A DNA stretch of 64,000 bases, taken from assembly GCF_007954405.1 (NCBI RefSeq), contig NZ_CP042344.1:2604001-2668000 (forward strand), in the 5' to 3' direction. The DNA comes from Comamonas flocculans (GTDB taxonomy: Bacteria > Pseudomonadota > Gammaproteobacteria > Burkholderiales > Burkholderiaceae_C). Of this stretch, positions 15,557 to 26,352 are shown piece by piece. The stretch's first letter is position 1; every line of letters begins with the position of its first letter. Position numbers and translations under genes: made by a program. The notes below the pieces were generated by a model. That model had not been told where the DNA came from. It searched no databases and was given only the letters and a program-made list of their open reading frames with translations.

Positions 15557-17038
15557 ATGCGCCTGCCGTTGATGAGCGCAGAACCCGATTCCTCGTTTGC
15601 CGACAGCCAGGGCGGCACTGCGGCGCGTGGTGAACGTCGCAGCACCGTGCGCCGACGCGTGGGCCTGAATCTTTTCTGGCGCACCTTCTTCCTGTTGCTG
15701 GTGCTGCTCGTGGGCAGCATCCTGGTGTGGCTGCAGACGCTGCGTGCGCTGGAATTCGAGCCGCGCACGGTGCAGGCGGCCCAGCAGATAGCCTCGCTGG
15801 TCAACCTGAGTCGCGCCGCGCTGACCCATTCGGACGCCATTGCGCGCGTGGCGCTGATCAAGGCCATGGCCGACCAGGAAGGCGTGCGCCTTTTGCCGCG
15901 TGAGCCCGCCGATCGCTTCGACCTGCTGCCGCCCTCGCCGCTGGCACAGCGCCTGAGCGTGGAACTCACGCAGCGCCTGGGCCCTGGCACCATCGTCGCG
16001 AGCCAGGTCAATGGCGAGCCGGGCCTGTGGGTGGGTTTCACCATCAACGGCGATCCCAACTGGCTGCTGCTCGACCGCTCGCGGCTGACGGTGGCCGGCG
16101 GAGGCACCTGGCTGATCTGGCTGGCCACTTCGGTCATGCTGTCGCTGGCCGGCGCGGCAATGATTGCGCGGCTCATCAACCGCCCGCTCAAGCAGCTCTC
16201 TCGCGCCACCAACCGCGTGCGCCGCGGCGATTTTGCCGCCAGCATGCTCGACGAAGGCGCGGTCACGAGCGAGGTGCGCGAAGTCAACATCGGCTTCAAC
16301 CGCATGGCGCAGATGCTGGCCAAGCTCGACCAGGACCGCGCGGTGATGCTGGCGGGCATCTCCCACGACCTGCGCACGCCGCTGGCGCGCCTGCGCCTGG
16401 AGACCGAGATGAGCGTGGACGACCAGGTGGCGCGCACCCACATGGTGGAAGACATTGCCCAGCTCGATGCCACGATAGACAAGTTCCTGGATTACGCCCG
16501 CCCCGACTCGGCGGCGCTGGCCACAGTCAATCTGCACGTGGTGGTGACCACCTGCGTGCACGCTCTGCGCGACGACGGACAGATGCAGATCAGCACCGAC
16601 GTGCCCCGGGACCTGAACGTCATGGCCGACGAGATCGAGCTGGCACGCGTGATTTCCAACCTGCTGGAGAACGCGCGGCGCTATGGCAAGACGCCGGGCG
16701 ATGAGGTCACGCAGCTCGAGGTCACGGCCCATGGCGCCGGGGAATGGGCGGTGCTGCAGCTGCGCGACCACGGCACGGGCGTGCCGCAGCAGCAGATTGC
16801 CAGCCTGATCCAGCCCTTTTTCCGTGGCGACGCGGCGCGCACCGCCGCGGCCGGCGCGGGGCTGGGCCTGTCCATCGTGGACAAGACGGTGCGGCGCATG
16901 GGCGGAAGTTTTTCCATCTCCAACGCCGACGCCAAGGCCGGCGGTGGCCTGGTCGCGCGCGTCGAGCTGCGCCGGGTGAGCGCGCTCGCGCAAGAGGCGG
17001 CCGAGCACGAGAGTGCGGGCGAGCCGTCGGGCGCCTGA
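15557..17038 (+). CDS. envZ: EnvZ-like sensor histidine kinase
   Basis: A 493-residue membrane kinase. A cytoplasmic N-terminal tail is followed by a transmembrane segment (FWRTFFLLLVLLVGSILVWL), a periplasmic domain of about 120 residues and a second membrane segment (LIWLATSVMLSLAGAAMIAR). HAMP then leads to HisKA with phosphoacceptor His in GISHDLRTPLARLRLETEMS. The ATPase core shows N box NLLENARRYG, G1 LRDHGTGVP and G2 GAGLGLSIVDKTVRRMGG. The start may be ATG 15557 or ATG 15572. It would phosphorylate the adjacent regulator. The stimulus is not readable from sequence. Confidence 0.9.
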   Translation: MRLPLMSAEPDSSFADSQGGTAARGERRSTVRRRVGLNLFWRTFFLLLVLLVGSILVWLQTLRALEFEPRTVQAAQQIASLVNLSRAALTHSDAIARVALIKAMADQEGVRLLPREPADRFDLLPPSPLAQRLSVELTQRLGPGTIVASQVNGEPGLWVGFTINGDPNWLLLDRSRLTVAGGGTWLIWLATSVMLSLAGAAMIARLINRPLKQLSRATNRVRRGDFAASMLDEGAVTSEVREVNIGFNRMAQMLAKLDQDRAVMLAGISHDLRTPLARLRLETEMSVDDQVARTHMVEDIAQLDATIDKFLDYARPDSAALATVNLHVVVTTCVHALRDDGQMQISTDVPRDLNVMADEIELARVISNLLENARRYGKTPGDEVTQLEVTAHGAGEWAVLQLRDHGTGVPQQQIASLIQPFFRGDAARTAAAGAGLGLSIVDKTVRRMGGSFSISNADAKAGGGLVARVELRRVSALAQEAAEHESAGEPSGA

Positions 17039-17051
17039 GCAAGCAGGCACG

Positions 17052-17084
17052 AAAAAGGCCTCTCGCGCCGTGGCGCCAGAGGCC
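17052..17084 (-). terminator. Terminator of efp
   Basis: On the minus strand GGCCTCTGGCGCC pairs with GGCGCGAGAGGCC (one mismatch), followed by TTTTTC. It lies about 35 bases after the efp stop. The hairpin may also stop transcripts from envZ on the other strand, although there is no T-run on that side. Confidence 0.7.
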
Positions 17085-17118
17085 TGTCGTGCGGCAGGCG
17101 GCCAGAGCCGCCGGCGCA

Positions 17119-17673
17119 TCAGACGCGCTTGCGGTATTCGCCGGTGCGGGTGTCGATCTCGATGCGGTCGCCCTGGTTGACGAACAGCGGCACCGCCACT
17201 TCGAAGCCGGTGGCGATCTTGGCGGGCTTGAGTACCTTGCCCGAAGTGTCGCCCTTGACGCCGGGTTCGGTCCAGGTGATTTCGCGCTCGACGCTGGTGG
17301 GCACTTCCACCGAGATGGCCTTGCCTTCGTAGAAGACGACTTCGGCGCTCATGCCGTCTTCCAGGTAGTTGATGGCGTCGCCCATGTTGCCGGCCTCCAC
17401 CTCGTACTGGTTGTATTCGGCATCCATCCAGACGTACATCGGATCGGCGAAGTAGGAGTAGGTGCATTCCTTCTTGTCGAGGATCACGTTGTCCATCTTG
17501 TCGTCGGCGCGAAACACGACTTCGGTGCCGGTGTTGCTGAGCAGACCCTTGAGCTTCATGCGCACCGTCGAGGCGCCGCGCCCGCCTCGGGCGTATTCGG
17601 TTTTCAGAACGATCATCGGGTCTTTGCCCTGCATGATCACGTTGCCGGCGCGGATTTCCTGAGCGATTTTCAT
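17119..17673 (-). CDS. efp: Translation elongation factor P
   Basis: A 184-residue EF-P, full length, relieving ribosome stalling at polyproline. The N-terminal KOW-like domain carries the loop [10 protein letters not shown] with arginine at position 32 instead of lysine. This is the hallmark of EF-Ps activated by rhamnosylation. Two OB domains follow, ending in the conserved [17 protein letters not shown]. The start at 17673 gives the canonical MKIAQEIR beginning. The modifying enzyme gene earP lies 149 bp upstream on the same strand. Together they show the EarP-type activation pathway rather than the EpmAB lysine pathway. Confidence 0.97.
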   Translation of the reverse strand: MKIAQEIRAGNVIMQGKDPMIVLKTEYARGGRGASTVRMKLKGLLSNTGTEVVFRADDKMDNVILDKKECTYSYFADPMYVWMDAEYNQYEVEAGNMGDAINYLEDGMSAEVVFYEGKAISVEVPTSVEREITWTEPGVKGDTSGKVLKPAKIATGFEVAVPLFVNQGDRIEIDTRTGEYRKRV

Positions 17674-17822
17674 GGGCTTGCGGTGTCCAGAGTGTGGGGC
17701 CGCTCCAGGGTCCGGGCGGGCGGGCCGCGCCTGCGGCCTTTCCAACCCCGGGGCCATGGAGCCAGCGGGGGGCGCCTGGGGCTCGCAGCAGAGGGCGGGA
17801 GCCGGGCGCAAAGACCGCCATT

Positions 17823-18887
17823 CTAGCTTTTTTCGTTCACGAAACGGCGCAGTTCGCTCAGCAGATCGGGCTGGGCCCACAGACGCTCGCGGGCCCGCAG
17901 CACGCAGCCGGACCACTCGTGCCAGAGCGCGCCGTCGCCTGGGTCGGGCAGTTGTGCGGCCGCTGCCATGCCGTTCCATGCGTGGTGCAGGCGGCGCAGT
18001 GACGCGGGCGCCTGCAGCCAGTCGAGGAAGGCATCGAGCTTGGCGTGGTGCGCGCCGTCGTCTTGCGGGTAGATCTGCCACAGCAATGGCTTGCCGGCCC
18101 AGAGCGCGCGCACCAGCGAATCTTCGCCGCGCACGCAGTTGAAGTCGCTGGCCCAGAGCAGCTCGTCGAAGTCGGTCTGGCTGCATGCGGCCAGGTGGCT
18201 GAATGCAAGCTGGCCGCCGGGCGGTGCGCTCTGCTGCGCATGCCAGTGCGCAAAGGCTGCACTCGCGCGTCCCGGCGTGAGCAGCAGGTGCGCGCGCTTG
18301 GTGCCCGCCAGCGCCTGCAGCCAGGCATCGAGGGCGGGCGGCTCATAGCAGAACAGGCTGACGGCCATGTGCCCGTCGGCGATGCCGTGGCGCCGGCGCC
18401 AGGCGGTGCGGTCAAAGGCCCGCTGGCGTTGGCACAGATCGCGCTCGCGCAGCAGGCCGCCGGTGTCCGCGCTGAAACCGGGGTAGAAGTACCAGCGCGT
18501 GAGTCCCGCGCCCGGGCCGCTGAAGATGGGCGAGGGCAGGCGATGGCTGTGCTGCACGTAGTCTTCGGCGCTCAGGTACTCGAGGTTGACCCAGACCGGC
18601 GGGCGCGCCATCGCGGCCATGGCGCCGATATAGGCGGGCGGCAGGTCGCAGCCAAAGGTTTCGATCACCACGTCGGCCGGGCCGCCTGCCGGCACGGCGG
18701 CGGGCCAGGGGTGGATCTGCACGCCGGGGCAGCCCGCGGGCGCCATCCAGGCCAGCGCGCTGGCGTCATCGGTCCACAGGCGCACCTGCAGACCTTCGCC
18801 CGCCAGCACGCTCGCCAGGCGCCAGCACACCCCGATGTCGCCCCAGTTGTCGATCACGCGGCAGAAGATGTCCCAGCGTTCAGCCAT
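17823..18887 (-). CDS. earP: EF-P arginine rhamnosyltransferase EarP
   Basis: A 354-residue glycosyltransferase of the GT104 type that transfers rhamnose from TDP-rhamnose to Arg32 of EF-P. The N terminus [17 protein letters not shown] has Asp13 and Asp17, the positions reported as essential in the family. [20 protein letters not shown] and the nucleotide-sugar-binding region [23 protein letters not shown] are also typical. The gene sits immediately before efp, its substrate, and shares a short divergent promoter region with the CoA-transferase. It appears intact. Confidence 0.95.
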   Translation of the reverse strand: MAERWDIFCRVIDNWGDIGVCWRLASVLAGEGLQVRLWTDDASALAWMAPAGCPGVQIHPWPAAVPAGGPADVVIETFGCDLPPAYIGAMAAMARPPVWVNLEYLSAEDYVQHSHRLPSPIFSGPGAGLTRWYFYPGFSADTGGLLRERDLCQRQRAFDRTAWRRRHGIADGHMAVSLFCYEPPALDAWLQALAGTKRAHLLLTPGRASAAFAHWHAQQSAPPGGQLAFSHLAACSQTDFDELLWASDFNCVRGEDSLVRALWAGKPLLWQIYPQDDGAHHAKLDAFLDWLQAPASLRRLHHAWNGMAAAAQLPDPGDGALWHEWSGCVLRARERLWAQPDLLSELRRFVNEKS

Positions 18888-18937
18888 GCGGAAATGGTAA
18901 TGTTGCCAGCCGGTGGAACACGAGAAGCGCTACCTGC

Positions 18938-20146
18938 ATGTCAGACAACAACGCCGCGCTGCTGCCGCTTGCCGGCCTGCGCGTGATAGAGATGGGGCAA
19001 TTGATCGCCGGGCCGTTCTGCGGCAAGACCCTGGGCGACTTTGGTGCCGAGGTGATCAAGGTCGAGGCCACCGGCAGCGGCGACCCGCTGCGCGGCTGGC
19101 GCCTGCTCAAGGAGGGCACTTCGGTATGGTGGCAGGTGCAATCGCGCAACAAGCGGTCCGTGGCACTGGACCTGCGCCAGGCCGAGGGGCAGGAGATTGC
19201 GCGCAAGCTGCTGGCCGAGGCGGACGTGCTGATCGAGAACTTTCGCCCCGGCACGCTGGAAGCCTGGGGCATGGCGCCCGAGACACTGCAGGCGGCCAAT
19301 CCGCGGCTGGTGATCCTGCGCATCTCCGGCTACGGCCAGAGCGGCCCCTATCGGGATCTGCCCGGTTTTGGCCTGATCGGCGAGGCCATGGGCGGCCTGC
19401 GCCATCTCACGGCCGAGCCGGGCCGGGTGCCGGTGCGCGTGGGCGTGTCCATAGGCGATACCCTGGCGGCGCTGCATGGCGTGATCGGCATCCTGATGGC
19501 GCTGTACCACCGCAAGGCGCATGGCGGGGCGGGGCAGGTGATCGACGTGGCGCTGTACGAGGCGGTGTTCAACTGCATGGAAAGCCTGATCCCCGAGTAC
19601 GACGCCTTTGGCGTGGTGCGCCAGCCCGGCGGCAGCGCGCTGCCGGGCATTGCGCCCAGCAACGCCTACCCCTGCAGCGATGGCTGGGTGCTGGTCGCGG
19701 GCAACGGCGACAGCATCTTCAAGCGCCTGATGGCAGCCATAGGCCGGCAAGACCTGGCCGATGCGCCCGACCTCGCCAGCAACCCGGGGCGCGTGGCGCG
19801 CGTGGCCGAGATCGATGGCGCGATCGCCGACTGGACGCGCACGCGCAGCGTGGATGCGGTGGTGCAGGCCATGGGCGAGGCACGCGTGCCCGCCGGCAAG
19901 GTCTATACCGCCCGGGACATCGCCGAAGACCCGCACTACCGTGCGCGCGAGATGCTGCTGCAGCAAGCCACGCGCGATGGCTACAGCCTGCAGGTGCCCG
20001 GCGTGGTGCCCAAGCTGTCTGCCACGCCGGGGCGGGTGCGCAGCAGTGCGCCGCATCTGGGCGAGGACACCGATCGGGTATTGGCCGAGCTCGGGATCAC
20101 GCCCGGGCAAATCGCCGCGCTGCGCGAGCGAGGCATAGTGCAATAA
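18938..20146 (+). CDS. Class III (CaiB/BaiF) CoA-transferase
   Basis: A 402-residue CoA-transferase of the formyl-CoA/carnitine family, full length. Typical segments are RVIEMGQLIAGPFCGKTLGD, VIKVEATGSGDPLRGW, NKRSVALDLR, IENFRPGTLE and RISGYGQSGPY. The catalytic aspartate is probably D174 in VSIGDTLAALHG, aligned by position with Asp169 of formyl-CoA transferase. The acyl substrate cannot be deduced. No acyl-CoA dehydrogenase or hydratase lies alongside to suggest a pathway. The ATG at 18938 lies 50 bp from the divergent earP. A dispersed hairpin repeat follows immediately after the stop. Confidence 0.9.
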   Translation: MSDNNAALLPLAGLRVIEMGQLIAGPFCGKTLGDFGAEVIKVEATGSGDPLRGWRLLKEGTSVWWQVQSRNKRSVALDLRQAEGQEIARKLLAEADVLIENFRPGTLEAWGMAPETLQAANPRLVILRISGYGQSGPYRDLPGFGLIGEAMGGLRHLTAEPGRVPVRVGVSIGDTLAALHGVIGILMALYHRKAHGGAGQVIDVALYEAVFNCMESLIPEYDAFGVVRQPGGSALPGIAPSNAYPCSDGWVLVAGNGDSIFKRLMAAIGRQDLADAPDLASNPGRVARVAEIDGAIADWTRTRSVDAVVQAMGEARVPAGKVYTARDIAEDPHYRAREMLLQQATRDGYSLQVPGVVPKLSATPGRVRSSAPHLGEDTDRVLAELGITPGQIAALRERGIVQ

Positions 20147-20150
20147 AGTG

Positions 20151-20203
20151 AATTTGATAGCTGCAAGCGAGCGCCCAGTCTGCGTTTGAGGCCGATTTCA
20201 TTC
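20151..20203 (+). repeat. Dispersed hairpin repeat, copy A
   Basis: Contains ATAGCTGC..GCG and GCGTTTGAGGCCGATTT. It is located between the CoA-transferase stop and tRNA-Ser. It is one of seven related copies in this window (see 28227, 37586, 42148, 52581, 54116 and 55441). Confidence 0.6.
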
Positions 20204-20204
20204 A

Positions 20205-20292
20205 TGGCGGAAGGGGTGGGATTCGAACCCACGGACGCTTGCGCGTCGCCGGTTTTCAAGACCGGTGCAATCGACCACTCTGCCACCCTTCC
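20205..20292 (-). tRNA. tRNA-Ser(TGA)
   Basis: An 88-base class II tRNA with encoded CCA. The acceptor GGAAGGG pairs with CCCUUCC. The anticodon loop CUUGAAA gives UGA. A long variable arm (CGACGCGCAAGCGUC) identifies tRNA-Ser. Confidence 0.95.
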
Positions 20293-20352
20293 CGGTGCCG
20301 CGCCGCTGGAGCCTTTTGCGGCTGCCTTGCGGGGCGGCCATTTTAGCGGCCG

Positions 20353-21048
20353 CTACATGCCCAGCGACTTGAGCAGCTCGTCCGTGTCCGAGCCCTCGCC
20401 CGCGGGTGGCGTGGGCGCCGTGCTGGCCGGCGCGCCGGCGGCCTGGGTCATCAGGGCGTCGGGGTCGGGCGCTTCCTGGGGTTCGAAGTCGTAGAGCTTG
20501 ATGAACTGGGTGTGGTCGATCGCCAGTTCCAGGTAGAAGATGTTGTTCTTGGCGGTGTAGAAGGTCACGCGCCGCGCTTCGGGCTGGTCGAGGTTGGCGT
20601 CCACGCTCAGCACGACCTGCTGGTTGAGCACCAGCATCTTGGGCTGGTTCTGCGTGATGCGCGTCTGCAGCTCGCGCTGGATGGCGCTGGTGAAGTCGCC
20701 CACCACCTGGTTCATGAGCTCGCCCATGACGTTGGCGACCTCGTCCGAGGTGTAGGCGGGGGCAAGGTCGCTTTCCGACATGCCCATGCTCAGCAGGTAG
20801 CTCTGGTAGATCTCCATGGCCGCCGCGGCCGAGAAGTTGATCACGACGAGGCCCGAGAAGCCGCCGTTGAACAGCACGAAGCAGCCGATGTCGGGCTTCA
20901 GGCAGGTCTTGCTGATGCGCTGCACCATGCCCGAGTAGCGCACCGTGCCCTGCGTGGCCACCGAGAGCACGCGCGTGACGGAGTTGCACAGGCTGATGAG
21001 CACGTCCTTGGTGCCATAGACGACGGTGTGGTCCGGGGATTCGGTCAT
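20353..21048 (-). CDS. DUF3334 (CheX-like) protein
   Basis: A 231-residue cytoplasmic protein. The pattern VYGTKDVLISLCNSVTRVLS, then CLKPDIGCFVLFNGGFSGLV, then INFSAAAAMEIYQSYLLSMG matches my memory of DUF3334, a family distantly like the CheX/CheC phosphatase fold. A helix with DEVANVMGELMNQVVGDF recalls the CheC/CheX active-site helix. It has a flexible Pro/Ala-rich C-terminal tail (MTQAAGAPASTAPTPPAGEG). The start at 21048 is clear from the fold; the longer frame runs over maeB. It follows maeB by 26 bp and is probably cotranscribed. Function is unknown. Confidence 0.8.
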   Translation of the reverse strand: MTESPDHTVVYGTKDVLISLCNSVTRVLSVATQGTVRYSGMVQRISKTCLKPDIGCFVLFNGGFSGLVVINFSAAAAMEIYQSYLLSMGMSESDLAPAYTSDEVANVMGELMNQVVGDFTSAIQRELQTRITQNQPKMLVLNQQVVLSVDANLDQPEARRVTFYTAKNNIFYLELAIDHTQFIKLYDFEPQEAPDPDALMTQAAGAPASTAPTPPAGEGSDTDELLKSLGM

Positions 21049-21074
21049 GGTGGGCAGCTTTCTCGGGGCCGGGT

Positions 21075-23372
<2,298 letters not shown>

Positions 23373-23480
23373 GGGGCACCCGATGGAGAAGAGTTGCGCG
23401 TCGAGCTTACTGCAAACAGGGGTGCTGGCAGGGCCTGCGCGCTGTGCGCCGGGCCCTTGGCCCGGGGACGCCGCGCCGGT

Positions 23481-24968
23481 TCAATGCGCGCCGGTCTGCA
23501 TGCTGGCACGGGCTGCCGCGGCGGTGTCTTCGCGCGCGCCGTTGAAAAACAGGTTCAGGGCCACGGCGCAAATCGAGGCGAGCAGGATGCCCGATTCGAT
23601 CAGCGGATGGATGGCGTGCGGCATCCATTGGCGAAAGTTCGGCGCGACCAGCGGAATCATGCCCACGCCTATGGAGATCGCGACGATGATGGCGTTGTTG
23701 CGGTTGTGGTGAAAGTCCACGCTCGCCAGGATGCGTATGCCGGTGGCGGCGACCATGCCGAACATCACCAGACCCGCGCCGCCCAGCACCACGGTGGGCA
23801 AGGATTCGACCAGCGCACCCATCTTGGGCACGATGCCGAAGACGATCATGATCGCGCCGCCCGCCACGCAGACCCAGCGGCTCTTGATGCCGGTGACGGC
23901 CACCAGCCCCACGTTCTGCGAGAAACTGGTGTAGGGGAAGGTGCTGAAGATGCCGCCGATCACGGTGCCCAGCCCGTCGGTGCGCAGGCCGCGCTTGAGG
24001 TCGTCGGGCGAAATGTGCTTGTCCGTCATCTCGCCCAGCGCGAGGAACATGCCGGTCGATTCGATCAGCACCACGATCATCACCAGCGACATGGTCAGGA
24101 TCAGGATGGGGTCGAACACCGGGTAGGCGATCTGGAAGGGCAGCACCAGATCGAACCATGCGGCCTTGCCGACCTTGGAGAATTCCATCAGCCCCATGGC
24201 CGCGGTGACGAGGCCGCCGACGATGATGCCTATGAGCACCGAGATGTTGGCAACGAAGCCCTTGCCGAAGCGCGCCACCAGCAAGATGGTGAGCAGCACC
24301 AGGGCGGAGATGCCCACGCCGGTCAGGTCGGCGTACCTGGGATTGGGCAGCGTGGGCAACACCGCGAAGCCCTTGGGCACGGCCGGCAGCGACGAGCCCG
24401 GCGCGCTGACGGCGGCCTGCAGCTCCTGCAGCCATTTGATGTGGTCGGGGTTGGCGATGGCCGGGGCGGTGGGGCCGATCGGGTTGCCGAAGATCCAGTT
24501 GATGCCTATGCGCATCAGGCTGATGCCTATCACCGCGATGATGGTGCCGGTGACGACCGGCGGGAAAAAGCGCAGCATGCGGCTCATCAAGGGCGCGATG
24601 AGGATGGCGACCACCCCCGCGCCGATGACCGACCCGAAGATCAGCCCCGCACCGTAGGGCCCGCCCGTGGTCTGCGCCATGGACACCATGGGCGCGACGG
24701 CGGCGAAGGTCACGCCCATCATCACCGGCAGCTTGATGCCGAACCACTGGGTGGCCCCGCCCGCCTGGATCAGCGTCACCAGGCCGCAGACGAAGAGGTC
24801 GGCCGAGATCAGGTGCGCCACCTGCTCGGGCGTCAGGTTCAGCGCCCGCCCCACGATGAGCGGCACGGCCACCGCGCCCGCGTACATCACCAGCACGTGC
24901 TGCAAGCCCAGGGCTATGGTCTGCCCCCAGGGCAGGGCTTCATCAACGGGATGGACGGTGTCGCGCAT
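23481..24968 (-). CDS. NCS2-family purine (urate/xanthine) permease
   Basis: A 495-residue transporter with about 12-14 hydrophobic segments. The NCS2 signature is present (SFSQNVGLVAVTGIKSRWV). The substrate-site glutamate is in GMFLALGEMTDKH, and an early histidine-containing helix reads LGLQHVLVMYAGAVAVPLI. It imports purines such as urate or xanthine with cations. It heads the purine block and has its own promoter with the GTATAC operator motif at 25000-25024. The choice between UacT-like and XanQ-like specificity cannot be made by eye. AGGATCC precedes the ATG as a ribosome site. Confidence 0.92.
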   Translation of the reverse strand: MRDTVHPVDEALPWGQTIALGLQHVLVMYAGAVAVPLIVGRALNLTPEQVAHLISADLFVCGLVTLIQAGGATQWFGIKLPVMMGVTFAAVAPMVSMAQTTGGPYGAGLIFGSVIGAGVVAILIAPLMSRMLRFFPPVVTGTIIAVIGISLMRIGINWIFGNPIGPTAPAIANPDHIKWLQELQAAVSAPGSSLPAVPKGFAVLPTLPNPRYADLTGVGISALVLLTILLVARFGKGFVANISVLIGIIVGGLVTAAMGLMEFSKVGKAAWFDLVLPFQIAYPVFDPILILTMSLVMIVVLIESTGMFLALGEMTDKHISPDDLKRGLRTDGLGTVIGGIFSTFPYTSFSQNVGLVAVTGIKSRWVCVAGGAIMIVFGIVPKMGALVESLPTVVLGGAGLVMFGMVAATGIRILASVDFHHNRNNAIIVAISIGVGMIPLVAPNFRQWMPHAIHPLIESGILLASICAVALNLFFNGAREDTAAAARASMQTGAH

Positions 24969-24999
24969 GGGGGGATCCTGAGATGCTGGTCAGAAGAAG

Positions 25000-25024
25000 T
25001 ACATACAAAAAGTGTATACAAAAC
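25000..25024 (-). promoter_or_regulatory. Purine-regulon operator candidate 1 (permease)
   Basis: TACATACAAAAAGTGTATAC followed by AAAAC, 32-56 bases upstream of the permease ATG. It shares the core GTATAC and A-rich flanks with three other sites in the window. Confidence 0.6.
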
Positions 25025-25095
25025 AGGGCGCATGGACACTATCGCTTGCACGGGCTTGACGCCCGCGCCCCGTTCGCGTAAGGCAGGCGCCCCGT

Positions 25096-26352
25096 TCAGG
25101 CCATGAGGTCGGCCAGGGCGCGCGCCAGGACCTTGGTGGCGCGGCGCAGGTCTTCCAGGTCCAGACGCTCGTCGCTGCGCTTGGCATGGCTTTCGAGCAC
25201 GGTGCGCGGGCCCGCGCCGTAGATCACCCCCGGGATGCCTTGTTCGCCGTAGAGTCGCACGTCGGTATACAGCGGCGTGCCCACGGCCGGCGGTATCTGG
25301 CCGAAGACCGCCGCCGCGTGTTTCTGCAGCGCGCCGACCAGCGGTTGGTTGCCGGGCAGCGGCGTCATGGCGCGCGCCAGCAGGATGCGGCGCACGTCGC
25401 TCGTCACCGCGTCCGCCCCCTTGACGCCGCGCCAGCGGTTGAAGTGGCGCGTCGCGTCCTGGATCACCTTGTGCAGCCTGGCTTCGACCTTGGCCGGGTT
25501 TTCCTCGGGGATCATGCGCCGGTCGAGCTTGAGCACCACCTTGCCCGGAATCACGTTGGTGTTGGTGCCCCCCTCGATGCGCCCGATGTTCAGATAGGGG
25601 TGGGAGATGCCCTTGACCCTTGAGCTCACCTCCTGGTAGGCGCTGTTTTCCGCATAGAGCGCGTTCATGACGAAGACCGCCGCCTGCAGCGCGTCCACGC
25701 CGGTGTTCGGCACCGCCGCGTGCGCCATGCGGCCCTGAATGGTGACTTCCAGCTGCAGGCAGCCGTTGTGCGCGGTGACGACCTCGTAGGAAAAGCCGGC
25801 GGCAATCATCAGGTCTGGCCTGGTCAGGCCCTGCGAGAGCAGCCAGCCGGGGCCGAGCAGCCCGCCGAATTCCTCGTCGTAGGTGAAGTGCAGTTCGATG
25901 CTGCCCTTGGTGGGCCGGGCTACCGCTTCGAGCGCGCGCACGGCGAAGCTGAAGGTGGAAAAGTCGCTCTTGCTGACTGCGGCGGCGCGGCCGTAGAGCT
26001 TGCCGTCCTCGATCTCGGCGCCGTAGGGGTCGTGCTTCCAGCCATCGCCCGGCGGCACCACGTCGCCATGGGCGTTGAGCGCCAGCGTGATGCCGCCCTG
26101 GCCATAGGGCCGGCGCACGATGAGATTGGTGATGCTCTGCATGCCGTAGTCGCGCACCTGCTGCTCGGGCACGGCGTGCTTTTCGGCCTCGAAGCCCCAG
26201 GCGCGGATGAGCTCGGCGGTGCGCTCGGCGTGCGGGGCGTTGTCGCCCGGCGGCGTGTCGGTGGGCACGCGCACCAGTTCCTGCAGAAAGCGCACCTGCT
26301 CGTCGAAGTGCGCGTCGATCCAGGCGTCGAGTTGTTCGTAGTCGCTACTCAT
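25096..26352 (-). CDS. M20-family metallohydrolase in the purine operon
   Basis: A 418-residue zinc hydrolase of the ArgE/DapE/M20 type. Metal-site motifs are visible: LNAHGDVVPPGDGW (His, Asp), TYDEEFGG (catalytic Glu-Glu) and GPRTVLESHAKRSDERL (terminal His). The dimerisation domain, around 190-310, contains GRMAHAAVPNTG. The ATG overlaps the uraD-allC stop (ATGA), so it is cotranslated with allantoin-degrading enzymes. Its substrate is therefore likely to be a ureido compound or a carbamoyl/dipeptide product, but it is clearly not a second canonical AllC. The exact reaction is unknown. Confidence 0.85.
   Translation of the reverse strand: MSSDYEQLDAWIDAHFDEQVRFLQELVRVPTDTPPGDNAPHAERTAELIRAWGFEAEKHAVPEQQVRDYGMQSITNLIVRRPYGQGGITLALNAHGDVVPPGDGWKHDPYGAEIEDGKLYGRAAAVSKSDFSTFSFAVRALEAVARPTKGSIELHFTYDEEFGGLLGPGWLLSQGLTRPDLMIAAGFSYEVVTAHNGCLQLEVTIQGRMAHAAVPNTGVDALQAAVFVMNALYAENSAYQEVSSRVKGISHPYLNIGRIEGGTNTNVIPGKVVLKLDRRMIPEENPAKVEARLHKVIQDATRHFNRWRGVKGADAVTSDVRRILLARAMTPLPGNQPLVGALQKHAAAVFGQIPPAVGTPLYTDVRLYGEQGIPGVIYGAGPRTVLESHAKRSDERLDLEDLRRATKVLARALADLMA

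Noticed and set aside
14795..17821. 1008-codon open frame on the minus strand
   Set aside because: It is antisense to ompR and envZ and then overlaps efp in another frame.
18938..20146. CoA-transferase with missing catalytic Asp (PGFGLIGEAMGG)
   Set aside because: That Gly position is not the catalytic residue. The Asp aligned with Asp169 of formyl-CoA transferase is D174 in VSIGDTLAALHG and is present.
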